The notes under the pieces were generated by a model. The model was not told the origin of the DNA, searched no databases, and was given only the letters and a program-made list of their open reading frames with translations. Below, one piece after another: positions 24,236-36,595 of a DNA stretch of 64,000 bases. The stretch lies in assembly GCA_019787685.1 (NCBI GenBank), contig JAHNUO010000026.1:1-64000 (forward strand), read 5' to 3'. Positions within the stretch are counted from its first letter, which is position 1. The number at the start of each line of letters is the position of its first letter. The DNA is from Chiua virens (Eukaryota > Basidiomycota > Agaricomycetes > Boletales > Boletaceae). A program made the translations under genes and the position numbers.

Positions 24236-25503
24236 ATGGATCCACTGTCTCCATTGTTTCAGTGCCCCACCAGGTCTCCCATAGAATTCGTGGACATGAT
24301 TTCTGCATACATGCAGCGGCGATACCAATCCGTCATCGGTGCATCCCATTTCCCCGACAACATAATACCAAACATAAAAATACCTCCGGCGGTTGTTACT
24401 GAAGTGGACCGGATCGTTGATGTCCTAGTGAAGGCCAGACACAATCAATGTGTGTGATGGCTTATGCAGAAATGACAAATACTGAATATCATCGGTTCAG
24501 ATTTATTGACAAACTTTGATGTATTCATAGAAGCAGCGTCCTCCGCCAAATACGCCCGCAGAAATACAAGGGAGATCTCCTCACAAACTGAAAATTCATC
24601 AGAAGACTATGTGACCCTGAACACCCCAACCTTGCTAGTCGACAAGGACAATACCATCATTACATGGTACCTGCCTGGATTACTGAGCCATATCAACCAG
24701 GTGTGTTCTGTCCCATCCAACCATCATGCGCTCAATTTGGTGGGCCAGGAGTGGATTTGGCACCTCACTCAATATTTGAAGAGTTCCCTATGATCCAGCC
24801 TAACAGCATCAGGAGACGGTGAGCCATGGCAGACGCATATAGAATATTTCCGCAAGGATGTGGACCTAAAAGGATGTATCAATATGTCTCCGGGATGGTT
24901 TCAGCAGGGATATAATGTATGCCTGCAGTCTTATTTCACTCTGCAACATTCACATGTTTTTTGTAGGAGCACAATAGCTGCATGGATGTGTCTGCAAATC
25001 TACGATGCCCCGCAAGTGCGTCCGAATGCCACCAATGGCTTACGGAAATGCATGATGTGCATGCATTGCTCTCTGCGACGTTGAGTATCATGCATCCGGA
25101 GCTTTACCTGCGGGGTTGAGAATCAGTGATCCAACTCTGGAACGCAGCGTCCATTGCAAAACAAACAAACATATTGGATACTCTCAGTCTGTGGCCCTGC
25201 ATATACAATACTGTTTCAATCATGGTTAATCGCTGCAGCCCATATCACGTAGACATTAATGGGAAAGCGGAGTGGTTCGATCAGTTGTTGACTGTTGGAC
25301 AATACAATGGATTAGACATGGTTTTTCCCCGTCAGCGACTATGCTTGCAGTATGAACCCGGGACGATGGTAGCATTTTCTGGGCAGCTAATCATACATGG
25401 CGCAGGAGATATTACAGGGGACCAAGCTTGTCTGGCCTGGTATATGCAGAGGAAAGTGCATTCCGCATTGGGAATCTCTGAATGTAACTTTGTAATGTCG
25501 TAG
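24236..25503 (+). pseudogene. TET/JBP-family 2-oxoglutarate/Fe(II) dioxygenase, probably inactivated
   Basis: The first exon starts at 24236 (MDPLSPLFQCPTRSP). Later exons contain the family motifs TIITWYLPGLLS, CINMSPGWFQQGYN and, in the C-terminal core, VNRCSPYHVDINGKAEWFD, LQYEPGTMVAFSGQ and IIHGAGDITGDQACLAWYM. Enzymes of this class oxidise 5-methylcytosine or thymine in DNA. The metal-binding HxD (HVD) and distal His (IIHG) are present. The arginine expected to bind 2-oxoglutarate (GDR in relatives) is Gln here (GDQ, codon CAA). An in-frame TGA lies at 25117-25119 between ELYLRG and ESVIQLW; another lies near 24792, where the exon border is unclear. Next to the KDZ transposase, as in other basidiomycete elements. 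Family call strong; activity unlikely. Confidence 0.8.
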
Positions 25504-25866
25504 TGAGGGTAATAAGATATTTGACTACATCTTCCAACTCAAACAGTAAGTGATGCACTGATGAAACATGACTGCAGAATGGAATGACACATTACTAGAC
25601 ACATTAGCATTCCTTGCTGGCATCCCAAGTGCAGACATATTTCACACAATGTTTAGGTATGACATTGCTGCTGTTTTGGTGTCGGCCGCTCTCCACTGCA
25701 CGTGGAGGTGGGCCGCAAGCAGGAGTCACAATCCGCATCCATCATTGCGGAAGAAAGGAGCTGTCATCCGCCTAGGTCTACACGAAGACAATGTATTCAA
25801 GGGAATGCTTCGATCGCTCACTTAGGTGTGTAGGAAATGTGAATAAGAGTGTATTCGTACCAATTG

Positions 25867-26661
25867 CTACGAATTGAATGGGTTGAAGACACTGTTTCGT
25901 ATTCCAACAATGTCACTCAGATCCACAATCCGCCTAGCGGAATGTCGCAGCTCGAGTGAATGATCATGGTCCATCTTCAGTAGCTCCTGCAAGCATAGGA
26001 GTATTGCCTCCTTCTCTCGATCTAATTCTAGATTCTCTTGGCAATTCAATGGGGATTCATCACCCCACAGGTCCTTGTCAGAGTGTTATAAATCCCGGCG
26101 ATAAAATAACTACATTCATACGTACCTGAAAATAGACCGCAGCGTCTTCTTCAAAGCAAATTTCCTTTGTCCAGTCCATATCCTCGCCATTCCACCATGC
26201 TCTGTTGAAGGTGTAATTGAGCAAGACATCCCAGCTGTCGAGGAACCTCGGAATGTCGTTGATCAGATGTGTGTGATTGGCTCCCAAGGTCCGGAGTCCT
26301 TCTGCAAATGTCTCTTCTCAATTTTCACAAGAGGCAGAGCATAGATACTGGCCATATGCGGTGGGGGGGTAGATGGGGACACCACAGTAGGTGGAATACC
26401 ACAATTGACATACTTCATAGATGTGCTTTGCATGAAAACGTCATTTATTGTGGTCTCACAATAAAATTCATCAGTACTCACGACTTCCCTGTTAAAGTTT
26501 TCAAACCAATCTTTAGGCCATGACGCCTTCGCTTGAGATGTTAGTGACATGGTGGCGGCTTCAAGACAGCATCCGGAATAGTACGTTGCCATCTGGATTG
26601 CAGATGGTGAGATATGCTTTGTGGTACTCGTGGACATATAGGTTGCGTGTGGAAAGATCAA
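25867..26661 (-). CDS. Hypothetical cargo protein of the KDZ element
   Basis: Reading right to left, an open stretch from 26661 (MIFPHATYMSTSTTKHIS) is followed in another frame by INDIPRFLDSWDVLLNYTF and ICFEEDAAVYFQ. After a 54-nt GTACGT...AAG intron comes DLWGDESPLNCQENLELDRE, ending in a helical tail (LQELLKMDHDHS) at 25867. The junction near 26290 is unresolved (intron or frameshift). I do not recognise the family. It lies downstream of the transposase on the same strand. Confidence 0.4.
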
Positions 26662-26886
26662 GACGAAGGAATATTCTCAAGATGATGATGTAGAAGCCAC
26701 TGGAGGTGATTTGTTGGCTTTTCCACGCTTTGCTCTCATCGCACAGCCACGAATGGTGTGGTGTGGACTCGGATGTGTCAGGGGTCTGTAATGCGGCTGT
26801 GCAGATGGTACATTCTCCAAAAGCTAGTGTAACGATGACAAAATTGACAGAATTGAGTTACAATAAATGGAAATATGCATAGGACT

Positions 26887-29800
26887 CTACAGGCCCATCT
26901 GCTGGGAGGGTTCCATGGAGATCGCTTTCATCCGCATTTGTTCGCACTGATCCCACAATCTGCAGTATAGTGTCGCCTGTCGTGCGGCATAACTTGCATG
27001 GCCCAGTTGAGCACTGTGCAAACTGGCACGTTGCAATTCAACCCATGAATCTGACTTCATCTGAAAGAACATCACGGTCCATTGGAATTCACATGATGTG
27101 AGCTCCAATTCCTCTGCCCAACGGTCCCGCACCGCCTTTGCCCGCAACCAGTTAACATGATAAACTATCCAATTGATCAGCACCTGTGATGTCTGCAAAT
27201 TTCCGTAGACATACACTCAGACATCCAGTGGTCCCCATCAGTGTCCCTTGGAATGTCCATGGACCAAAACCAAGCAAGGTTCTCTTCACGATGTCCACTA
27301 CCATTTGGTTGAAGAACATTTGTGGTGACTTGCAAATCCTTGTCTTCAAGCTCACGGTATCTGTTCAGGATGTTCTGATCCACACCAAGGGAGAGCATCA
27401 TGGACCGAGATTTCTTATAAATTGTTGTATATTTGCAGAGAATGGTGTTGACTGATTTGACCTTTCCCCATGTGCGGCTGCAGGATACATTACCACTTGC
27501 ATGGCGAACATCATTGCGGAAAAGGATCGCCTTATCCACTAGGGCTAGGCAGATTGCATGAAGTGCATTGTTTGCCTGACCCATCCGCAATGACAACTCT
27601 TGATGTGCAAGGTCCCCAATCCCGTACTCCACACATGCTGCATGACCCAAAGTTGACGGCAAAGGAAGGGTCAGTAAGGGTATTGGTGGGATGCTGGAGT
27701 CTTCGACTACTTCATCCCCATCCACAGATTCAACATCAGAATCTTCTGCCTCATTCTCCGCATCAATGAGAGCATTGCCAAGGAATCAAGGCACATCAGA
27801 CAAGAACTTCTGGATGCTTGACGAGAGACGGTCCGCTCTGCAGGCCAGTGCCAGTCGAGATCTCTCCATAGCATGTGTACCAACCGCTTTTGTATCTCTT
27901 CTCAGAATGATCATTGCTTCCTCAATTTGGAGCCCCTGCAACAACCAGGTGGGTGCCCCTTGCAACAGGACAGAATTTAGATCCCGCTCTGCCAGCAAAT
28001 CCAATTCAACCGTCCGCATGGTCGGAGCTATGCAATACATCATTGTTCCGGGAGACTTCAACACATAAGCCATTGATCCTACCTTTGCTATTTTCCACCT
28101 GAAATATGTCCATTGCAAAGGATCCCCAACCCGATTGCGAAATGCTCGTTGTTCCTGATTCGACCATCCTTCTCTGTACTCCATGGGTACCGCATTATCC
28201 AGCTTGCTGAACGCCTGATCGGCTGCTATTAATGATACTCGGGCCACATGTAACTTTCCGCTCAGATGATTCCCTGATTGTATAGTTCAATGTTTCAAGT
28301 GATAGGCAAGAAACTATTTGCTAACCCATTCAAATCATCTTCATGTAATTGGAATCATTCATTTGAAAGTCAAGTAGCTCTTGACGATGTGGTGCGGACA
28401 TGGTACGGGCAGATGCGGATATGATGTTAAGGATGGACCAGAGGGTCTCAATGATTTCCCCATCTATCCAACCGACACCAGGAATATATAAAGGAGCATA
28501 TCGTGGAAAGCACTTTGGCTGATGCCCATGGACATGCCAGATCCCGATCCCTGGAGTGATCTGAATGTCAGAGTGAATATCAATGAAATCATTACCGTTC
28601 ATCCGCACAAACAAATTGTGCATGTATGAGCAATTGATATCATAAAATAAGCACACGCGCCGCACTCCATCCATATTGTGCCACAGGGCATTCGCGAGTG
28701 AATAGTCCATGTTAATTTGGCTGTGGAGATGTCAGGAATACCTAGAGGTTCACCAGTGTCACCAACCGTTCGCCCTTCTGAAAATCCACCACAGTATGTG
28801 GTACAAAGCAGCCATGCCGCACGCAAGCAGTTGCTCCAATTCCAGAGGCTTCCAAATGTCTGCAGCTTGCATTTGCCTGATTGACCACACGATGGTTGTT
28901 GCAGGAGGATCGCTTTATCATTGATAGGATTCAATATTTCCGTGTGCAAAAAGATCCCTCACCTCAAGCGGAGCATTTGTGCCCTCAAGATAGCGTTGAT
29001 ATTCCACTCTGCCGACCATGTAACCAAGACCATCCATGAGCTAGACTTGATCATCTGCCTTCCGATCCTTCAGATGCTCAGCCTTGAAATTACCATCCAT
29101 AATGAACCCTCGGGTATATTTCCAGCTGTCATAATCTGTTCATAGAGTGGTCCAGATACAGGGGGAAAGCTACGCACTGTGATAAATCGTCCTCCGCAGT
29201 GGAGAAAACATTCACCCCTGGTTGTGGACAAGCTGGACAAAAGAGCACTAAATCCCCCTCTTTCGGGGATGTCTGCATGTGACCAAACCCATTCCATTTC
29301 ATCAGCTTCAGCAACCGCCATTGATGAGATATCCTGAGCAGCTCCCTATAGCGGTTCTACGACACCCAGTTATTTTTTATGGATAGCTGTAAGTATGGTA
29401 GCCCTTACCACCACTAAATGCGGCCATGCATTGGATGTAATCCTGCAGAGCTTATTGTAATAATTGTGTGCGGACGTTCCACACTCCAAATTGTCGCGGA
29501 TAAAATCGTCTAGCACAGCAAATGTGAACGCTGTCCGCGGGGATTCCAGTGTGCATGAAAATAGATTCATGTACAGTAATTGCAGGTGAAAGGGTTTGGA
29601 ATTCGGACACAGACAATAGTGGATCTTGCGACAATGGACGCCGCTCACGTCTATGATGGTCATATAGTCTGACCCTTGGGGATGTCTCAAATGAGGTGGA
29701 AGTTCCTCATTTGATGTTCCAGGTACATTGTCCTCCGAGAATAGATTATCCTCATCCCCATGGAATTCTGGACTCTCTGAAAGAGGCATCTACATAGGAC

Positions 29801-30362
29801 AAGGCTGTCCATCATGGCCTAAGTGAATCTCAAGTCCAAGTTGCGGAAATGAGTTTGGTCCCATTTAGATATACTATGTTTCACTCACCAAATGTAATGA
29901 CCAGTCATCGAAGAACTGCCCCATCCATTTACTTATTCGATGCAATGGAATGTGTCCATGGTGAGCATTGCAACAGCATGTACAAAATAATGGGCAACCA
30001 AAGCAGTCATTGCACCTGTAAATTCCGTCATTCTGGCAATGTTTACAGGATCTTGACGGTGGAAGACCATCCATGTTGAGAAGTCCATAGAGGTATTCCT
30101 CCCAATGGGCGACCCAATCCTGGAGATAATCATTCTGACCCTGTAGAAATATGTTAGATGTTCCCGGAGACATCAACAATCCATAAATGTATTTACAGAG
30201 ACTCACCTTCGTTTGAACTCGTGGTTTCTGCACATATTCACTGCCATCCATGTTGATATCAGGTTGACAAGATGAGTCTGTGTCGACAATTATGGGTGTA
30301 CCGGGACGCTTGGAGGGGGAGGATGATGTGGAAGCCGCATTCTTTGTGGGTGATGTCCCCAT
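26887..30362 (-). pseudogene. KDZ (Kyakuja-Dileera-Zisupton) transposase with in-frame stops
   Basis: It starts at 30362; exons 30362-30207 and 30140-29889 are clean. Exon 2 has the CxC2-like cysteine module (SCKHCQNDGIYRCNDCFG, FCTCCCNAHHGHIPLHRI). Next come IIDVSGVHCRKIHYCLC and LESPRTAFTFAVLDDF; GDLVLFCPACPQPGVN; the RNase H-fold core WKYTRGFIMDGNFKAEH (first Asp), FYDINCSYMHNLF (second Asp), GIWHVHGHQPKCFPRY and VGWIDGEIIETLWS (Glu); then ARVSLIAADQAFSKLD and the C-terminal AWFWSMDIPRDTDG and VNWLRAKAVRDRW, ending at 26887. In-frame stops: TAG 29790-29792, TAG 29041-29043 (relatives have Trp before LMDG) and TGA 27786-27788. The junction before DSWKYTRG may hold a frameshift. The family call is very strong; this copy should not make full-length enzyme. 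Confidence 0.92.
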
Positions 30363-30424
30363 AGCATATTGACTGGTATCGCGATGTACAGTTGTTACCG
30401 GTGAAGAAATTAAGAACGGGCTGG

Positions 30425-31304
30425 TGTGACAGGAACAGGGTTAGTAGAACTGTCAGATAGAAAGAAAAGGGATGGGCGCGAGTATGGCTCGTCCCAAGGG
30501 GTTCTGAGGTTGGAGACGAAGTGTCAAGGCGTTGACAGGAGCTTTGAAAGCAATCCGGACGCGTTCCCGGGTGAAACCGTACGAAGGTCGACAAAACCGG
30601 CTGAAACGCGGACAGTCGGATAGTTCGGCGACAAGGCAGAGACTCGAGCACAACGGTGATCGAGTACGAGTAAGGGTGGATAGAGAAGATAGATAACCGG
30701 GCGAGGCAACTTAGGACACGAGAGAAAACGGGGATCGAAAAAATCCAATTTTTATTTACGAACACAAATTTTATAGTCTCAGGTATTCCCCGGGACTTTT
30801 ACAGCGGATAAAGTATCGAATAAATAAGGGAAGCGTACGTATACGGAGCCGACTCTCATGGAGATCGACCCGTGAAAAGGAAAACAATGTTCTGTCAAGG
30901 TGGGATAAGGTTTGATCCGTGAATCAATGGACTACCTTTAAAACGTCGTACGACCCGACTATCCGTTCCTTATAACCAATCGGATACGTGTCGATAACAC
31001 GGAACCGTCTAAAAAAAATCTAAGAAGGTATGAAATAAAATAGAAATTGGACAAAAGAGAGTTGATTAGTGTACGTCGTGCGATCCCGATCGAGCAACCC
31101 GATTCGGTCACCTCGCGCGAAAACGTGTAGGAACGAAGAACAAAACATACGAATATGGGTTGGATCCACTCGGATGGACACGGGACCACAACAGACGGGT
31201 AGGACAATCGATATGGGCAATCCGGGCATCCTGTAAACAAAGCGGGAACACGGGTTTATCACCTCAAGGGATCATTGACTCCTACACCGGGCCTCGAGTT
31301 GTCT
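30425..31304 (-). repeat. Candidate solo LTR just upstream of the KDZ transposase
   Basis: A ~880-bp CpG-rich block, unlike its AT-richer surroundings, is flanked by GCTGG on both sides (30420-30424 and 31305-31309). Read on the minus strand it ends GTTCCTGTCACA and holds a TATA box, CTATAAAATTTG, near 30770. Its other end does not start with TG, so the border is uncertain. It begins about 60 bp from the transposase start codon. Confidence 0.4.
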
Positions 31305-31309
31305 GCTGG

Positions 31310-32239
31310 GTCTTATAGAGGACCCAGGTGACCTTTTTTCTCAGGGATATCACCTTGCCTTTCAATTTAGGCATCCTTAAGCAGATGTGCAGACAATACT
31401 AATTCCAATTCAGAAAGCGTGCGGGTTCCGATTTAATCCCGCTCTCACAGTAGCGACACACTCACCTTCGTCCTATTCCGTGCCGTATACTTGTAAAAGG
31501 GTCTTGACTACATAGTATTCCGATTCTGTGCAATATATTGAATTATATCATGAGGAGATGTGACATAGATTGTCTCTTATTCTCACTTGAGAGTATCAGA
31601 TCATTGCAAAGTGCCTGGTGGGCCGCTTTAGCTGACATTCATTCAACACTGTCATGGAATGTTATAGCTACTATGCAAATACTACTAAGAATTGCGGGAA
31701 GTCACATCTCTGTCGTCATTTTCTAACCACTGCCATCCAGTGCCATGCTAGTTAGAAGAAATCGTAGTGCTTTCAACAATATATCTCAGATGTTCTGGTA
31801 TACGTACTACTGCACATTTGATTCGATGGGAATATGCAGCCAATTGAGTGATCATTCCTCCCTTGCCACTAGTGTCAAGCTAGTTTCTGTTCCAAATTCT
31901 GTTCAGACTCGGAGTGTTGGATTCAGGGGGTCATGACACAAAATTCCTATATCATTCATGCAACGTCAGGCAAGCAATATGTTGCTGCCCTTTACAAGGA
32001 CATAACTTAACTTGGATGAACTAGAATGGAACCTTACAGCAATACTTTATCTATAGCAGGTAAATCACGCTCTAAAACCTTCCTGAATACGACGCGGAAT
32101 GATTAATTTAAAAGGAAATAAATGTGTATCTGAGTCAACAGAGTTGCGAACAAGGGTCTGCTTACAGGGCGAAAATAAACTACAGTTTCTCTCCCTCTGG
32201 TGCTGATATTTTCGTGTTATCCTAATCCCTCTCTCAGTC
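31310..32239. other. Spacer between transposase and cargo gene
   Basis: I see no gene. It probably holds the promoter of the cargo gene starting at 32240. Confidence 0.35.
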
Positions 32240-34574
32240 ATGCGCGCGGTAACTGAAGATCATACAACTACTCTGGATGGATCAAATTATGAATGGAGTC
32301 CCTCAGCAACATCCGTCTGCTCATTTCTTGGAAATGGAAGTTCACTGCCAGCGACTGAGGCTGGTGCGCAAACTGACGACCAGTCCGACATGGAGAATGA
32401 TGAGACAGATGCGGAAATGGAACAACCACTTCCTGGATCAACAAGACCATTGTTGCACAACCAACTATCGTGGCAGGAAAGCAAAATTTTGATGAATGCT
32501 AAAGCACAATGGATAAGCAGCAAAACTGCTGTTCGACAGCAATTATTCAAGGACATGGTAGATCGATTGCGGGATCTACCAGGAGTCAAGGTGCTCAACA
32601 GCCAAAAGTGAGAAGAACGACAAAATGTATGCTCCAGCATGCCCCTCATAATAGAAATTGTCACCAGGCTCAACTGAACGATTTAAAGGTTTACAAAAGA
32701 TGGCTGTACAATCAAACCTGCCGTGGAGCAAATCATAGCCGCATCAAGATCGGCCGCACCTGGAGTGCCCATGCGGTTGTCCAAGAGGAACAGAGAGAGG
32801 AAATAAAAAAGGGTTGTGGAAGATGAATTTAAGGAGAAACTCGGGACAGAAGGTGCATTGAAGTTGCATCAGAAGGCAGTGGACACGGTGTGGAAACGAC
32901 TGGGTCGCGAGCAGCAGGAACACGCAGGAATCAAAGCTGCAAGCTGGAATTTGGATAGGGGTCCACCGGATCATGTGAAGGCCCGGTATGTTGTGTCTTC
33001 AATACTTATTGACTGCTCAAAGAGATTTAATGTATGTGCAGAAATGTCAGTCGTCACGGAGAGTCTGTATTTCACGAATTTGCGCAGGAGATGTGTAACA
33101 ACCTAGAACAAACGTAGACTATGAGTTACTTGCGAGTGGTTGTAGTGGTCAGTGTAAGGTTGAATGCAAGTGAGTCTAACGAGTGAGGCGAGGACTACAG
33201 AGGAGATCCGTCTATGAGAGACAATGGAGGAAAACCAGAGGTGAACTTTGTTAGAGTTCCCTGGTGCTGCATTCAAGTCTTTATATACTAAAAGTACAAT
33301 CGGAGCTACAATCGGAGCATGAATACATAGATAAGTATGAGTGTCCTGATTGGTAGATAAGGTGAGATATCATGAGGTATATGCATGTATGTGAGTTGTA
33401 GATAAAGACATGAGGAAACAATGCTGTAACAATGCGGTATAAGCATGTTATGAGATAAGCACTGCTTTAATAATAGATATGAGTCATGGGGAATCATAGA
33501 TAAGAGATAACATGTGAATACACGTGTATTGTGCATGGGTTATGACATCGTGTGATAACACGTGTCTAATAATGAATCATAGTGAGTCATAAAGGAATGG
33601 CCAATAGGATAAGATCCTGAGTATAGCCTTGGCATGAGGCAATATATGCCGTAATAGATATTGAGTATCTTGTATAGTGGATGAGAGCTTTGAGTAGGAA
33701 GGCGAAAGAGTAATGTGAAAACGTGATTGTAACAAGATGTAGCGCACATGCGGAATGAGAGTTTCCTTTCTTGTGGGATGGAAAAATGTAGAAGGGGAAA
33801 TTGTCACAACCAGGTGAATATCAAATAATGTCGGCTTGAAACAGGTACTCATTAAATAACTTTTTATCATGACAGTCTTGACTTCAATGAGAAAATCAAA
33901 GGGAGAGAGAGGTTTTCCGCAGTTTCGAAGATCTGCAAGGAGTGGGAAGAATATATTGGTGTTTCATTTGAACCTCAGGGAATGCCAGAGAGTGATGTGG
34001 ATACAACGGACGAGGACTCAAATTTCCAGGTCAAGAGGTTGAGGAAGCCAAAGGAAGATCCAGTAAAAGTGGTGATGCAAGATGATGGGTCAATATGGAT
34101 AGCAGACGTGAAGAGGCTTTCAAGGGAGGGACTTCAAAAGCAGGTGTGGGGATTTTTGACTGCCCATTATCGTGAGTACAGAATGATCCTCTGGGGAGGA
34201 CTATTTACCAACTGTAGTGCCACATACTGGCAGGATTCACTTGTGGTCAAAACAAAGCTGCGGTCCCGTTTAAACGATTACCCACAATTGGACATCAAAT
34301 GATTGAGCCACAGTATCTTCCGCCTGATTTTGAATTTCCAGGTGATCTGAGCCATATGCGGAAGTCGGAAGCAACGACATTCTTGGAATTTATCAGGGCT
34401 CGGCAAGAAACACACCCAGATGATGTCTTCAGATTCCATCAATGGCTCAATGACAGTGGGGAGCTGGAGATGCCTGTGGATGTAGGACAACAAGGGGAGG
34501 ACACATCCCATGAAAAGGATCCGCCCAAAGGCCATGGAAGAAGCCGCAGTGGAAAAGGGAAACGTGCTATGTGA
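32240..34574 (+). pseudogene. Broken KDZ-element cargo gene of unknown function
   Basis: Exon 1 (32240-32590) and exon 2 (from 32668, 77-nt intron) give an acidic N-terminus followed by a helical region (QLFKDMVDRLRDLPG, LNDLKVYKRWLYNQ). At about 32803-32811 (A6G3 run) the frame jumps by one from EEQREEIKK to VVEDEFKEKLG, an apparent homopolymer frameshift. The frame continues (WNLDRGPPDHVKAR) across a GTATGT intron to HGESVFHEFAQEM, where an LTR-like insertion (33094-33808) interrupts it. The rest (FSAVSKICKEWEEYIGVSF, VKRLSREGLQKQVWGFL) stops at 34300-34302 in an ATGA overlap, after which the next frame continues MIEPQYLPPDFEF and ATTFLEFIRARQ. Conserved-looking, but I cannot name the family. 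Confidence 0.5.
33094..33808 (-). repeat. Solo-LTR-like insertion inside the cargo gene
   Basis: On the minus strand the block starts TGTGACAATTTCCCC and ends AGGTTGTTACA, a typical TGTGAC...GTTACA LTR, with a TATATAAAG box near 33280. No matching target duplication was found. It splits the reading frame of the cargo gene. Confidence 0.5.
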
Positions 34575-34794
34575 AGCAAAAGGAACAAAAGCACAGAAAT
34601 TAATAGTGGAGATGAGGAGGAATTGGATGATGCGTCGACCGATCATGCGGGTCCCTTGAATGACCTTCAACCTCCTGCACCCGAGAGCAACCTGCAGGGC
34701 ATGTTGTACGAGGGCACCTGAGCCATGAATGCATGGAAGGTTGGTTTTAAGCTCTACAGGAGAATGATGCTCCGCTTGCAGAAGTATTACTAAT

Positions 34795-35892
34795 TTGTCA
34801 CAGTCGAGCTCCAAAGAAGATTCCCAACGAGGAAGGGTCCGGAATGCCGTTGGGACAAACATTAAACAGGGAGCACATGTTCCAGAAATACATGTGGATG
34901 CTTCAAAGCGATATATTCCGCACAGGACGGAGCATAGCAGAAAACAGCATACGTCAGGCACTGCGACGAAGGATCAGGGGATCATCCACAGGGCTATGAC
35001 ACCCGCCGCACACCAGGAGGTAGAGGTCCACAATGTGTCCTGCACGGCCACCATCCCGCGTAGAGCGGACAAAAAAAAGGAGAGGCCTATCATTGTCCCA
35101 GTGAATATGGGATCTGATGAGGAATCCTCTGGGACTGATTCCAAACAGGGACATCATTCCCACAACATGTCTATGTGTCAAGAAGTTGCTGCAAGTGGAG
35201 TGAGCAGGTCCGCATTCACCAGTCAATCTGCGGAGGGATCACACAGCAATGTTGAATATTATTCAAAGGCACTTGTACCTCGTGCAAAACGGGCCAAGGA
35301 ATATGATACGTCTGAATGTAAGTAATTCCACCATTTAGGAGTGTGGAAACAAGGCACATAACAATCACCTGTCAGGGAGAGAACATTGTGACCCCCAGAC
35401 TTCCACAGAAGCCCAAATGATCCAATCAGGTCTTGACAGTGATAATGACAGTAAAGATGAAGTGTCAGTGTATATTCCTGGGAGAAAGACTAGTTCTACA
35501 GGATCCGGAAATTCACATAGGAGAGTGGAAACACCACATCCACACTTCGCCACAAAGAGTATGTTGTTCTATTACTTCACGTATGGGACTGAGTGACGTT
35601 CACTACGAATCTGGTAGAAATTGTATCACATGGAACAAAGCCAAGTTCAGGCAACACAAAAAATGTGGTAGAGCCAGTCTTGGAGGGCCTGAATGCGACC
35701 TATCGGCTCAAACAGTTTGTGGAAATGCATAATATGGACAAGGGAAAAGGGACGCGCAAGATCACAAACCTTTTGACCTCTGATGCGTCCGCTGCTGCAG
35801 GCAGTGTCAAAGCATCCGTGGCAAAAACGCACAAGAGAAAATATTTGCTTCCAAGTAAGTCCCTTCGTCGAATGGGCCATGACATTGTCTGA
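34795..35892 (+). CDS. Low-complexity hypothetical exons, possibly the cargo gene's C-terminal tail
   Basis: An open stretch from 34795 to about 35325 (Ser/His/Lys-rich, no ATG start) and another at about 35593-35892 (FVEMHNMDKGKGTRKI, SVKASVAKTHKRKYLLP) are separated by intron-like sequence. No domain is recognised. They may be exons of the gene starting at 32240 or its decayed tail. Confidence 0.25.
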
Positions 35893-36595
35893 CATGACAC
35901 AGACAATGATGGTCCTGTTGATCCCTCCGCCCCAAAGAGACATAAATCACAAATGATTGTGGAATCGTCTGCGGATGTATCAGAAAAGGGTATGAATCCC
36001 CAAACCGTCCAGTTTGTTAGTTTACATGACGCTCATTGACCCACTCCAGAGGTACATCAGCGTTGCTCCGGACAAGCACGCAAAGTACCTTTGCCCCCAG
36101 ATTCAAATGTTCCCACACCAGAGAAGATCGTTCAATGCAAACCAAAGTCATCGGGTTCGACTCCTAACAAGAAGAGGTGATCTTGCTACCTTGTTTCTGC
36201 TCAATATGAATTACCAAGGTGTTTACGTGTACTGTATATATGGAATGGGCAATCGGTGGGTCGGTTCGTGTGATGGCTCAGATATTTCTGGAGCGATCGG
36301 TGGTCCAAGAATGGAATCAATTCCATATGATTCCGCTCTGCGGACCTTAACATAGATCTGCAGACCTTTGGTATCTCGAACGAATCTCATTTGTAGAATG
36401 TCCAAACTGATCATTTCGTTATGTATTAAAATACATCCAACTCTGCGGATGAAATTCTATTTAAATTGATATGTACAGGAGGATGTGGTCCTGATATTAT
36501 TTACTGAGTGATATCCGTTTGATTAGGGAAACCTTTGCCCTTTTTGTCTTTGTACCGTCCTGCAGCCTTCAGGAAAAAAACGGTCTTGTGGGTAA
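35893..36595. other. No gene seen
   Basis: AT-rich spacer between the plus-strand cargo and the minus-strand zinc-cluster paralogue. A tRNA B-box-like GGTTCGACTCC near 36150 has no A box and cannot be folded into a tRNA by eye. Confidence 0.35.

Noticed and set aside
36100..36200. tRNA gene suggested by a GGTTCGACTCC B-box-like motif
   Set aside because: No A box at the right distance and no cloverleaf pairing by eye.
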